From assembly GCA_009602735.1 (NCBI GenBank), contig WELA01005791.1, forward strand, positions 6,159 through 61,783: a stretch of DNA of 55,625 nt, written 5' to 3'. This document shows positions 43,201 through 52,095 of the stretch, in pieces (within the stretch, counting starts at the first letter, position 1; each line of letters begins with the position of its first letter). Under the pieces are notes generated by a model. That model saw only the letters and a list, made by a program, of their open reading frames with translations, had not been told where the DNA came from and did not search any database. The position numbers were made by a program, and so were the translations under genes. The stretch is from Mesotaenium endlicherianum (lineage: Eukaryota; Streptophyta; Zygnematophyceae; Zygnematales; Mesotaeniaceae).

Positions 43201-43890
43201 GTTAGGATTCACGCTTGCTCCATCTGATGACCTGGCCAGGGCCACCGAAACAAGGTACATCTCCTTCACCTGATTCGCCCTGCATAGCTTCTTAACTTGC
43301 AGGCTCGACAGAAGACAGTTACTTGTGGTCGTATCTACCTCCACCTGTTTCGCTGTCTCCATTCGACCATCACGCCCTTGGACTTTCACTTGTCCTGTGC
43401 TCCAGTGCACTTGAGGGTTGGCTTTCCTTAGCCATGGTCGGCCCAATATCACCTCATGGTGACCCAACTCTGCCTGCTCCATAACTTCCTTACTCCGGTG
43501 CCCCGCTACTTCCACGTGAATAGCTTCCGTAGGTGCACCACACTTGAGTCTCTGCCCATTTGCCAAAATTGCCTCCTTAGGCTCATAATGCTTCTGCACA
43601 GGGACTCGCCACTCTTTCACCAGCTTCTTGTGCACAAAGTTTGCACTTGCGCCACTGTCGACCATACACTTCGCATTGTTGCCGTCGACCACTCCTTCCA
43701 CGATGATAGGCTTGTCAACGTCTCGTCCTTTGCTTCTCGGCAGGCTCCTGGGGATAACCTCCTTGTGAGTTCTCGTCTTCACGCCAGTAGACACCCCAGA
43801 ACGACTTACTGGCGTCCTCCTTTTTCCTGCTGTTGAGGTTGCTTCGCCTTCACATGACAGTCTCGAGCCAGATGTCCAAGCTTGCCGCAA
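40207..43890 (-). CDS. pol: Unit I Pol polyprotein, intact
   Basis: It is one open frame of 1227 codons, entered from gag by a -1 shift near 43826; the codons upstream overlap gag. Domains by residue: aspartic protease DSGA at 78-81; RT about 320-510 with [23 protein letters not shown] and catalytic FLDD at 458-461; RNase H from TDAS at 606 with Glu 647 and Asp 672; integrase zinc region ending CDAC at 830-833; integrase core with Asp 863 (AMDFITSLP), Asp 924 (SDRDPRF) and Glu 960 (DGQSERLNR); a GPF module at 1097; and a chromodomain at about 1157-1213 ([34 protein letters not shown]). All expected catalytic residues are present. The stop TAG falls 10-13 bases inside LTR2, so the last four codons read LTR sequence. 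The length fits the family. It is the best candidate for an active enzyme set in the window. Confidence 0.95.
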   Translation of the reverse strand: MRQAWTSGSRLSCEGEATSTAGKRRTPVSRSGVSTGVKTRTHKEVIPRSLPRSKGRDVDKPIIVEGVVDGNNAKCMVDSGASANFVHKKLVKEWRVPVQKHYEPKEAILANGQRLKCGAPTEAIHVEVAGHRSKEVMEQAELGHHEVILGRPWLRKANPQVHWSTGQVKVQGRDGRMETAKQVEVDTTTSNCLLSSLQVKKLCRANQVKEMYLVSVALARSSDGASVNPNSLGECTSPEEQVVVSDPLAQKEQSPTAQEKKPAEMPAQIKALLEEFKCVFPEELPAGLPPQRAMEHKIELEPGSKPPVRPAYRQSFAELDELKKQLTELLEKGFIRPSESPFAAPVLFVKKKDGTMRMCVDYRALNKVTIKNRYPLPRVDELIDRLVGAKYFSKIDLRSGYHQVRIAEGDVQKTAFRTRYGLFEFTVMPFGLTNAPATFMGLMNSIFRPYLDQFVVVFLDDILIYSKTLEEHVEHLRKVLEVLRDQKLYGKMSKCDFCLKEVEFLGHIVGAEGVKVEQKKVQAVRDWPVPADIHQLRSFLGMANYYRRFIEGFAKVCAPLTDMLKKQEKWLWGDKEQQAFEKIKELLTQAPVLAIASPELPFTIITDASNFAVGAILLQDQGKGLQPVAYESRKLSPAEQNYAAHEREMLAIIQALRIWRCYVDGRKVFIKTDHKSLEKFMTQPTLTPRQARWMEFLQQFDHKIEYLPGKINPADALSRRCDLAAVSVIKENMDFKEKLQRGYEEDPEFADGGAAESNSSMQKKDGIWYYGDSKRVVVPDIKELRDLLLAEHHDCLYAGHFGSEKTASVLKREYYWRNMDKDIEEWIRSCDACQRNKTPNQKKGGTLQPLPIPEYPWEQIAMDFITSLPVSGQGHDAVWVVSDRLSKMAHFIPMKETSTAADVARLFFDHIFRLHGLPKVIVSDRDPRFTSNFWRSLFTLMGTKLSMSTSYHPQTDGQSERLNRTLQEVLRSFTMEDPSEWDKKLPGLEFAYNNSMQGSTKQSPFAMVYGREVYHPGNILLEKAKETQVPTTQAFMEQMAKTWDMAKTCIRKAQQEQVKHANKHRREVTFQVGDKVLLSTENLPFTGKRKLRARFTGPFVVLKQVNPVAYKLELPSGWRIHDVFHVSCLRPYVDPNEGHPGRLPTPPPPVEIDDVLEYEVEAIVGDRRVKRGQRFVQEYLVKWKGYHADDNTWEPEANLTHCKSKLRRYLQNASRTSHLEKGDDVRS
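43781..43827 (-). promoter_or_regulatory. Candidate -1 frameshift signal of family 3
   Basis: The gag frame reads CAG GAA AAA GGA; GGAAAAA (43827-43821) precedes a five-base spacer and a perfect 9-bp stem, ACGCCAGTA (43815-43807) with TACTGGCGT (43789-43781), around a 17-base loop. The gag TAA overlaps the stem. Pol is at -1. GGAAAAA is not a textbook X XXY YYZ heptamer, though tRNA-Glu could re-pair on GGA by a G-U pair. Confidence 0.5.
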
Positions 43891-44837
43891 CTATAGCACG
43901 GTCCTCTCGGCTTGAAATTCTGCTGCCTGCGCTGGTACTGCACAAGTCCCAACTCCATGGGTACTGGACCTTGAACACTCGTGCTTGGCGCTTGAGATCC
44001 AAAGTGTCGATATCCTCCAAAGTTGTGGCTGCCCCACTGCCTCTGACTATACTCCACAGCGTCGACCCTTGTTGCCAATGCCATCATTTCTCCAAGACTG
44101 GTAGGGTCCTTGAGCGCCACTTCCTTGGCCACAGTTGGCTTGAGTCCCCTCTTGAACTTGTCCATCATCTCCGACTCGTGCATGGATGGACATTGAAGCA
44201 CCAGCTCGTTGAAGCGCGATACATACTCCTGAACGCTTCCTCGTTGACGAAGGCGCACCAATAGATCTCGAGCGGTAGCCTCGGGTGCAATAGGTTGAAA
44301 TTGCCTCTTCAAGCCTTCAAATAGCTGATCAACAGTAGCAGGAACTCCAGACAGCTGCTCTTCTCGTTCATACCAAGCTCCAGCACTCTTCTGCAGCAAA
44401 GTTATGACAAAGGCGACTTGCCTGTCGGGCGTGAGCGCAGAATACTCCATAAACTTCTTCACTCCAAAAATCCATTGATGAACAGGCGGCGATCCACGCT
44501 CTCCAGTATAAACTTCAGGCTTAGGTGCACGCACTCCTGATGCGGGTGGAATAACTGGTTGCACCACTGGGTTAACATGAATCGGTGGTACAACAGGTGC
44601 AGGTGCCGAACTCGTCGAAGCGGCGTTCCCCATAACAACTCGCACCATTCTCTCCACCTCCGCGCGCATATTTTGTTGAAACTGGGTGTAGACTTCTCCT
44701 CCAATTGCATTTGCCATTTGTCTTAGCATCGCCTGCATCTCTTGTTGCTCTCTGGTCATTGTTGGTGCTGCCTGCTGCCCCGCGCGCTCAACATGCTCGA
44801 CATGTTCGCCTCCTCCAGCTGCCGGCTGCGACTCCAT
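43806..44837 (-). CDS. gag: Unit I Gag, intact (343 aa)
   Basis: It starts at ATG 44837, 24 bases inside the PBS ([20 protein letters not shown]). Order: a Gln/Met-rich N-terminal part ([19 protein letters not shown]); a Pro-rich linker ([17 protein letters not shown]); a capsid-like core ([60 protein letters not shown]); a Tyr/Gly/Phe stretch; and a CCHC knuckle [14 protein letters not shown] at about 314-327. It ends KGGRQ then TAA. It forms the particle and binds RNA in this family. It overlaps pol by about 85 bases. Confidence 0.95.
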   Translation of the reverse strand: MESQPAAGGGEHVEHVERAGQQAAPTMTREQQEMQAMLRQMANAIGGEVYTQFQQNMRAEVERMVRVVMGNAASTSSAPAPVVPPIHVNPVVQPVIPPASGVRAPKPEVYTGERGSPPVHQWIFGVKKFMEYSALTPDRQVAFVITLLQKSAGAWYEREEQLSGVPATVDQLFEGLKRQFQPIAPEATARDLLVRLRQRGSVQEYVSRFNELVLQCPSMHESEMMDKFKRGLKPTVAKEVALKDPTSLGEMMALATRVDAVEYSQRQWGSHNFGGYRHFGSQAPSTSVQGPVPMELGLVQYQRRQQNFKPRGPCYSCGKLGHLARDCHVKAKQPQQQEKGGRQ

Positions 44838-44860
44838 AATATAATATGCAAACTAGCCCT

Positions 44861-44872
44861 GCTCCGATACCA
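44861..44872 (-). promoter_or_regulatory. Unit I primer-binding site
   Basis: The minus strand reads TGGTATCGGAGC two bases inside LTR3. Confidence 0.88.
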
Positions 44873-44874
44873 GA

Positions 44875-45618
44875 TGAAAGGGGCAAAGTGCCCTAGTGGA
44901 AGCGTAGTGACTCACGAGGAAAGGAACTAGTTGCCATCATACTAGAGAGTGCAGCGGCATATCACTAACAAAGCTTAGGAAAAATACTCAACATTTTGAG
45001 TAGCAAGAAACTGCTCACAAATGATGTAGGATGAAAGGCCTTGTCATTACAAACCCGTAGAAATTTACAGAAGTGAAAACTGATAAGAAACAAAGAAGTT
45101 ATGCCTATTTATAATTTTCTGCCTAAGTGCTCCTCCCTAGGAGGAAGCTACGGATTTTCCTAAGTGTTCGTCAAATCGTCCCTTCCAGAATATTCGTGAG
45201 TAAGCCAGATCAGTCTAATCTGACGTGTCGGGCCGAATTGACGTCCACATACATGCATCGACATTACTAGAATATTCTATCTTAGACGCGCTAGGCTAAA
45301 CCGAAACTTCTAGGTAAATCGACCTAGTCGGCACTCCGCGTCAGCCGAACTTACGTGAAGGTTCGAGTTCATTCTAACGGGCCAGATCGCTCGACGCTGT
45401 CGGTCAATCCGACGGTCGCGCTCACCGCGAATTAAGGACAGTCGTCAACCGACCTCAAAACTAATTAAACTTCGGAAATCCATAACTCTCTCAATACTTG
45501 ACCAAATTCAATGAACTTTATCTCAAAATGACCACAAAAATGCACTCTACACTACTATACAATCAAAACATACTTTCATGAAACTCGAAAATGCACTTTA
45601 TAAACCTATGACCTTACA
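44875..45618 (-). repeat. Array LTR3 (744 bp), shared by I and J
   Basis: It serves as 5' LTR of I and 3' LTR of J. It is of the LTR1 sub-type in its central part, although the first 100 bases resemble LTR4. Confidence 0.93.
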
Positions 45619-48600
45619 TCATCCCCCTCCTCAAGATGCGACGTCCTCGACGCATTCTGCAGATAACGTCTCAACTTACTCTTACAATGAGTCAGGTTGG
45701 CCTCTGGCTCCCAAGTGTTGTCGTCCGCATGGTAACCTTTCCACTTGACCAGATACTCTTGGGCAAATCGTTGACCTCGCTTGACTCGTCGATCGCCGAC
45801 AATCGCCTCCACTTCATACTCCAATACATCATCGATCTCGACCGGTGGTGGCGGTGTAGGTAGTTGTCCTGGATGTCCTTCATTCGGGTCAACGTATGGC
45901 CGCAGACAATTGACATGGAACACATCATGGATACGCCAGCCTGAAAGAAGTTCCAACTTGTAGGTCACTGGATTCACCTGCTTGAGCACTACAAAGGGTC
46001 CTGTAAACCGTGCTCGCAATTTCCTCTTGCCTGTGAAAGGTAGGTTCTTTGTTGACAAGAGTACTTGGTCGCCCACATGGAATGTCACTTCCCTCCTGTG
46101 CTTGTTAGCATGCTTGACCTGCTCTTCCTGTGTCTTCCGAATACACGTCTTCGCCATGTGCCAAGTGTTGGCCATCTGCTCCATGAAAGCTTGTGTAGTA
46201 GGAACTTGAGTCTCCTTGGCCTTCTCCAAGAAGATGTTCCCTGGATGATATACTTCTCGCCCATAAACCATAGCGAATGGTGACTGCTTGGTCGATCCCT
46301 GCATGCTGTTGTTGTAGGCAAACTCCAGTCCTGGCAACTTCTTGTCCCACTCTGAAGGGTCCTCCATAGTGAAACTCCTGAGCACCTCTTGCAGAGTTCT
46401 GTTGAGCCTCTCACTCTGCCCGTCTGTCTGAGGATGATAGGAAGTGCTCATACTCAGCTTGGTCCCCATCAAAGTAAACAACGACCGCCAAAAGTTGCTA
46501 GTAAACCTTGGATCCCGATCTGAAACAATCACCTTCGGCAACCCATGTAGCCTGAAAATATGATCAAAGAATAGCCGTGCCACATCTGCTGCCATAGAAG
46601 TCTCCTTCATGGGAATGAAATAAGCCATCTTGCTGAGTCTGTCAGACACAACCCATACTGCATCGTGCCCTTGACCACTGACTGGTACCGATGTGATGAA
46701 GTCTATCGCAATTTGCTCCCAAGAATACTCTGGAATAGGCAGGGCCCGCAATGTACCTCCCTTCTTTTGATTTGGTGTCTTGTTTTGCTGGCACGCATCG
46801 CAACTCCTGATCCACTCCTCGATGTCCTTGTCCCTATTTCTCCAGTAGTACTCTCGCTTCAGCACGCTTGCCGTCTTCTCGCTTCCAAAGTGTCCAGCAT
46901 ATAAGCAGTCATGATGCTCCGCAAGTAGTAAGTCTCGTAGCTCCTTGATGTCAGGTACCACCACTCTCTTGGAATCACCATAATACCATATGCCGTCTTT
47001 CTGCTGCATACTCGAGTTGGACTCAGCTGCTCCACCATCAGCAAACTCTGGGTCCTCCTCATAACCTCTTTGAAGCTTCTCCTTGAAGTCCATATTCTCC
47101 TTGATGACTGAGACAGCTGCAAGGTCACACCTCCTGGATAAAGCGTCTGCAGGGTTGATCTTCCCAGGTAAGTACTCAATCTTGTGGTCGAACTGTTGCA
47201 GAAACTCCATCCACCTTGCCTGTCTTGGTGTCAACGTTGGCTGCGTCATAAACTTCTCCAAGCTCTTGTGGTCGGTCTTTATGAACACCTTCCGGCCATC
47301 CACATAACATCGCCAAATCCTCAAAGCCTGGATAATAGCCAACATCTCCCGCTCGTGTGCTGCATAGTTTTGCTCAGCAGGACTCAACTTCCTGCTCTCA
47401 TATGCCACACGTTGCAATCCTTGGCCCTGGTCCTAGAGAAGAATGGCTCCCACTGCAAAGTTTGATGCGTCTGTGATGATAGTGAAAGGAAGCTCTGGAC
47501 TGGCAATTGCCAACAAAGGTGCCTGTGTCAACAGCTCCTTAATCTTCTCAAATGCTTGCTGCTCCTTGTCACCCCATAGCCACTTCTCCTGCTTCTTCAA
47601 CATGTCCGTGAGCGGTGCACATACCTTGGCAAATCCTTCAATGAAACGTCGATAATAATTTGCCATGCCGAGGAAACTCCTAAGTTGATGAATATCAGCA
47701 GGTACCGGCTAATCCTCGACTGCTTGCACCTTCTTCTGCTCCACCTTGACTCCTTCAGCTCCCACTATATGTCCCAGAAACTCGACCGCCTTGAAACAGA
47801 AGTTGCACTTGCTCATCTTCCCATATAACTTCTGATCTCTCAAGACCTCCAACACCTTCCTCAGATGCTCCACATGCTCTTCCAAGGTCTTCGAATAGAT
47901 CAGGATGTTGTCCAAAAATACCATCACAAACTGGTCCAAGTAGGGTCTGAAGATACTATTCATGAGTCCCATGAATGTAGCAGGTGCATTAGTCAATCCA
48001 AAAGGCATGACTGTGAATTCGAACAAACCATAGCGAATCCTGAAAGCAATCTTCTGAACATCTCCTTCCGCAATCCGTACCTGGTGATAGCCACTTCTCA
48101 AATCGATCTTCGAGAAATACTTCGCCCCGACAAGCCTGTCAATCAACTCGTCCACTCGTGGAAGTGGGTACCTGTTCTTGATGGTGACCTTGTTGAGTGC
48201 CCGGTAGTCGACACACATCCTCATAGTCCCATCCTTCTTCTTCACAAATAAGACTGGCGCTGCAAATGGAGACTCGCTGGGTCGGATGAATCCCTTCTCC
48301 AACAACTCTATCAGCTGCTTCTTAAACTCGTCCAACTCCGCAAACGATTGACGATAGGCGGGTCTCACTGCTGGCTTGCTCCCTGGTTCCAACTCAATCT
48401 TGTGCTCCATAGCTCTCTGTGGAGGTAATCCTGCAGGTAGTTCCTCAGGAAATACGCACTTGAACTCCTCCAACAGCGCCTTAATTTGGGCAGGCATCTC
48501 AGCAGGCTTCTTCTCTTGAGCAGTTGGGCTCTGCTCCTTCTGAGCAAGGGGATCAGACACCACTACTTGCTCCTCCGGCGATGTACATTCGCCCAGGCTG

Positions 48601-49289
48601 TTAGGATTCACGCTTGCTCCATCTGATGACCTGGCCAGGGCCACCGAAACAAGGTACATCTCCTTCACCTGATTCGCCCTGCATAGCTTCTTAACTTGCA
48701 GGCTCGACAGAAGACAGTTACTTGTGGTCGTATCTACCTCCACCTGTTTCGCTGTCTCCATTCGACCATCACGCCCTTGGACTTTCACTTGTCCTGTGCT
48801 CCAGCGCACTTGAGGGTTGGCTTTCCTCGGCCATGGTCGGCCCAATATCACCTCATGGTGACCCAACTCTGCCTGCTCCATAACTTCCTTACTCCGGTGC
48901 CCCGCTACTTCCACGTGAATAGCTTCCGTAGGTGCACCACACTGGAGTCTCTGCCCATTCGCCAAAATTGCCTCCTTAGGCTCATAATTCTTCTGCAGAG
49001 GGATTAGCCACTTTTTCACCAGCTTCTTGTGCACAAAGTTTGCACTTGCGCCACTGTCGACCATACACTTTGCATTATTGCCGTCGACCACTTTTTCCAC
49101 GATGATAGGCTTATCAACGTCTCGTCCTTTGTTTCTCGGCAAGCTCCTGGGGATAACCTCCTTGTGAGTTCTCGTCTTCACGCCAGTAGACACCCCAGAA
49201 CGACTTACTGGCGTCCTCCTTTTTCCTACTGTTGAGGTTGCTTCGCCTTCACATGACAGTCTCGAGCCAGAAGTCCAAGCTTGCCGCAA
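45606..49289 (-). pseudogene. pol: Unit J pol (two stops, RT active site changed)
   Basis: It is nearly identical to I pol in length and sequence. Changes: the RT catalytic box reads FLDN (codon 47907-47909, Asp to Asn); TGG-to-TAG at about 47709 (DWPVPA in I); CAG-to-TAG at about 47433 (AILLQDQG in I). Open parts are 47709-49289 (protease, most of RT), 47433-47666 and 45606-47417 (rest of RNase H, integrase with all three acidic residues, GPF module, chromodomain). The stop lies inside LTR3. Confidence 0.93.
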
Positions 49290-50236
49290 CTATAGCAGGG
49301 TCCTCTCGGCTTGAAATTCTGCTGCCTGCGCTGGTACTGCACAAGTCCCAACTCCATGGGTACTGGACCTTGAACACTCGTGCTTGGCGCTTGAGATCCA
49401 AAGTGTCGATATCCTCCAAAGTTGTGGCTGCCCCACTGCCTCTGACTATACTCCACAGCGTCGACCCTTGTTGCCAATGCCATCATTTCTCCAAGACTGG
49501 TAGGGTCCTTGAGCGCCACTTCCTTGGCCACAGTTGGCTTGAGTCCCCTCTTGAACTTGTCCATCATCTCCGACTCGTGCATGGATGGACATTGAAGCAC
49601 CAGCTCGTTGAAGCGCGATACATACTCTTGAACGCTTCCTCGTTGACGAAGGCGCACCAATAGATCTCGAGCGGTAGCCTCGGGCGCAATAGGTTGAAAT
49701 TGCCTCTTCAAGCCTTCAAATAGCTGATCAACAGTAGCAGGAACTCCAGACAGCTGCTCTTCTCGTTCATACCAAGCTCCAGCACTCTTCTGCAGCAAAG
49801 TTATGACAAAGGCGACTTGCCTGTCGGGCGTGAGCGCAGAATACTCCATAAACTTCTTCACTCCAAAAATCCATTGATGAACAGGCGGCGATCCACGCTC
49901 TCCAGTATAAACTTCAGGCTTAGGTGCACGCACTCCTGATGCGGGTGGAATAACTGGTTGCACCACTGGGTTAACATGAATCGGTGGTACAACAGGTGCA
50001 GGTGCCGAACTCGTCGAAGCGGCGTTCCCCATAACAACTCGCACCATTCTCTCCACCTCCGCGCGCATATTTTGTTGAAACTGGGTGTAGACTTCTCCTC
50101 CAATTGCATTTGCCATTTGTCTTAGCATCGCCTGCATCTCTTGTTGCTCTCTGGTCATTGTTGGTGCTGCCTGCTGCCCCGCGCGCTCAACATGCTCGAC
50201 ATGTTCGCCTCCTCCAGCTGCCGGCTGCGACTCCAT
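49226..50236 (-). pseudogene. gag: Unit J gag (stop before frameshift site)
   Basis: It is almost identical to I gag from ATG 50236. Two changes matter. The zinc knuckle reads [14 protein letters not shown], with the zinc-binding His replaced by Leu (codon 49271-49273). CAG-to-TAG at 49226-49228 ends gag a few codons before the A-run where pol is entered, so Gag-Pol cannot be made. Confidence 0.92.
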
Positions 50237-50259
50237 AATATAATATGCAAACTAGCCCT

Positions 50260-50271
50260 GCTCCGATACCA
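50260..50271 (-). promoter_or_regulatory. Unit J primer-binding site
   Basis: The minus strand reads TGGTATCGGAGC two bases inside LTR4. Confidence 0.88.
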
Positions 50272-50273
50272 GA

Positions 50274-51017
50274 TGAAAGGGGCAGAGTGCCCTAGTGGAA
50301 GCGTAGTGACTCACGAGGAAAGGAACTAGTTGCCATCATACTAGAGAGTGCAGCGGCATATCACTAACAAAGCTTAGGAAAATTACTCAACATTTTGAGT
50401 AGCAGGAAACTGCTCACAAATGAACTAGGATGAAAGGTCTTGTCATTACAAACCCGTAGAAATTTACAGAAGTGAAAACTGATCAGAAACAACGAAGTTA
50501 TGCCTATTTATAAATTTTTGCCTAAGTGCTCCTCCCGAGGAGGAAGCTACGGATTTTCCTAAATGTTCGTCAAATCGTCTCTTCCAGAATATTGGTGAGT
50601 AAGCCAGATCAGTCTAATCTGACGTGTCGGGCCGAATTGATGTCCACATACATGCATCGACATTACTAGAATATTCTATCTTAGACGCGCTAGGCTAAAC
50701 CGAAACTTCTAGGTAAATCGACCTAGTCGGCACTCCGCGTCAGCCGAACTTACGTGAAGGTTCGAGTTTATTCTAACGGGCCAGATCGCTCGACGCTGTC
50801 GGTCAATCCGACGGTCGCGCTTACCGCGAATTAAGGACAGTCGTCAACCGACCTCAAAACTAATTAAACTTCGGAAATCCATAACTCTCTCAATACTTGA
50901 CTAAATTTGATGAACTTTATATCAAAATGACCACAAAAATGCACTCTACACTACTATACAATCAAAACATACTTTCATGAAGCTCAAAAATGCACTTTTT
51001 AAACCTATGACCTTACA
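50274..51017 (-). repeat. Array LTR4 (744 bp), 5' LTR of unit J
   Basis: The plus strand reads TGAAAGGGGCAGAG to TGACCTTACA, the outer right edge of the array. It is of the same sub-type as LTR2. Confidence 0.93.
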
Positions 51018-51052
51018 GAAACAAGGTCCCTCTTACTGAGTCAAGCACATGA
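51018..51052 (+). pseudogene. Remnant of element F pol right of the array
   Basis: GAAACAAGGTCCCTCTTACT and the following TGAGTCAAGCACATGA match family 2 pol in C at about 9638-9672, coding for the integrase segment RSLLLSQAHD. This shows the array sits inside F and that F pol between RNase H and this point is missing. Confidence 0.8.
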
Positions 51053-52095
51053 AATTGTGATTGCGGTCCCAGTAGCTTTAGGCTCACCTAAGTTTGGTCT
51101 TTGAATTTCGATGTGAGAGACATTTATGGAACCCACGCAATTAGGAAAGCCCCTCATTGCAAAATTGCCCTCGATGGCAGCCTCTAGTGCACGCCCGCGG
51201 CGAGTCACAGCAACAGTATACTTGTGGACAATACGAGAAACTGTATTGACACCAAGGCCGAAGTGTGTGGAAAGGGCCAGGTAAGTCATGCCTGTACCAA
51301 GCTTAAAAAGTGACACTAAGACCATTGTGGGCACATCTATCACCCTGTTGCGAATACCACAGAAATGATAGGGTGTGTGCGTTGCAAGAAAGGGCTCTAA
51401 GAGCCCAACCAGCGTGCCCCAAAATTTCACTGACACCCTAAAGAGGGGGATCCATTGCTCGGGGTCCTGGTAGGCAACACAGTTCTGTACAGTCTGGCTC
51501 CATTCGGTGGTACGAGGTCTGATGTACCACTCCAGAGTCTGAATAGATCGGAAGAGGTAGTCTATGCGTGCTTCTATCTCATTCTCAAAACCCAAAAAGG
51601 CTGTGATGAATATTATATTACTCTTGGCCATGCACGACTCCATGCCATTTCTCCTAGCCGAGTCATTGAAGCCCATATTATATTACTCATGGCCATGCAC
51701 GACTCCATGCCATTTCTCCTAGCCGAGTCATAGAAGCCCAGTACATGTGAAGATTCTTCCCTGCTGTCGTCACTGTCATACCCCGCAAGGCGACCAAAGT
51801 CTTCATTGTCATCGCTGTAACAACACTGAAGAAAGGTCTCTCAAGCTGCATACCCGAGCATCGGAAGAACGGTAAGGGGTAGACCGTCGAGAGAACGAGG
51901 AGGTATTTGAGCCATCTGTGCTGCAGCCATACAAAGGGATCTCACAAATAAGAGGAGAGCCCGGATTTGCTTCAGCACTAATATGCGTTGAAGGCTATCT
52001 GCTCGAGTAGGTGATGTTATGCCCCCGGTAGGCTGTAACTTCTTCAAGCGGGCCGGCATGGTTGAAGAGTTCATTTCACTTCGAGCGGCCGTCAT
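51053..52095 (-). pseudogene. PIF/Harbinger-type transposase remnant
   Basis: On the minus strand 52095-51841 gives an N-terminal part (MPARLKKLQPTGGITSPTR, IPPRSLDGLPLTVLPML), a TGA stop, then in the same frame an acidic stretch (YSDDNEDFGRLAGYDSDD) and GFYDSARRNGMES. A 65-bp tandem duplication then changes the frame. 51676-51053 continues with TEWSQTVQNCVAYQDPEQWI, the helix-turn-helix-like LALSTHFGLGVNTVSRIVHK, and GFPNCVGSINVSHIEI, which corresponds to the first-Asp motif GxxGxIDGTHI of Harbinger/HARBI1 DDE domains, with Asp replaced by Asn. The rest of the DDE domain is cut off at the junction with the F remnant. A domesticated HARBI1-like host gene is a less likely reading. Confidence 0.78.
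51610..51739. repeat. 65-bp tandem duplication
   Basis: Units 51610-51674 and 51675-51739 both start ATATTATATTACTC and end GAAGCCC, with two mismatches by eye. Because 65 is not a multiple of three, it shifts the transposase frame. Confidence 0.88.

Larger units (their letters stand above)
34173..51017 (-). mobile_element. Family 3 tandem array: LTR-H-LTR-I-LTR-J-LTR
   Basis: Four family 3 LTRs in one orientation alternate with three internal regions (34915-39475, 40220-44874, 45619-50273) of 4.56, 4.66 and 4.66 kb. Neighbouring units share an LTR. Each internal region has PBS, gag and pol in the expected minus-strand order. The outer flanks (ATGGG left, GAAAC right) do not match. Both flanks are family 2 pol about 595 bases apart in an intact copy. 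Unequal recombination between LTRs of elements at two nearby sites would give this structure. Confidence 0.93.
21892..51052 (+). mobile_element. Element F: decayed family 2 element, host to E, G and the family 3 array
   Basis: The 5' LTR is split (21892-22311 and 29764-30071) by element E. It is followed by a PBS (30073-30084), gag split by solo LTR G, and pol to 34172 (RNase H). At 34173 the family 3 array begins. On its far side, 51018-51052 still matches family 2 pol in the integrase zinc region. By comparison with C, about 595 bases of F pol are missing between the two flanks. Everything after that point (rest of integrase, third ORF, 3' LTR) is gone and replaced by a Harbinger-like remnant. 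Confidence 0.85.

Noticed and set aside
5004..51017. Repeated sequences as a CRISPR array or satellite
   Set aside because: Repeats are 500-744 bp LTRs with TG...CA ends around gag and pol; no short regularly spaced repeats exist.
1..51017. Endogenous pararetrovirus (caulimovirid) origin
   Set aside because: Integrase, LTRs, target duplications and chromodomains are present and no movement protein is seen, so these are Ty3/gypsy elements.
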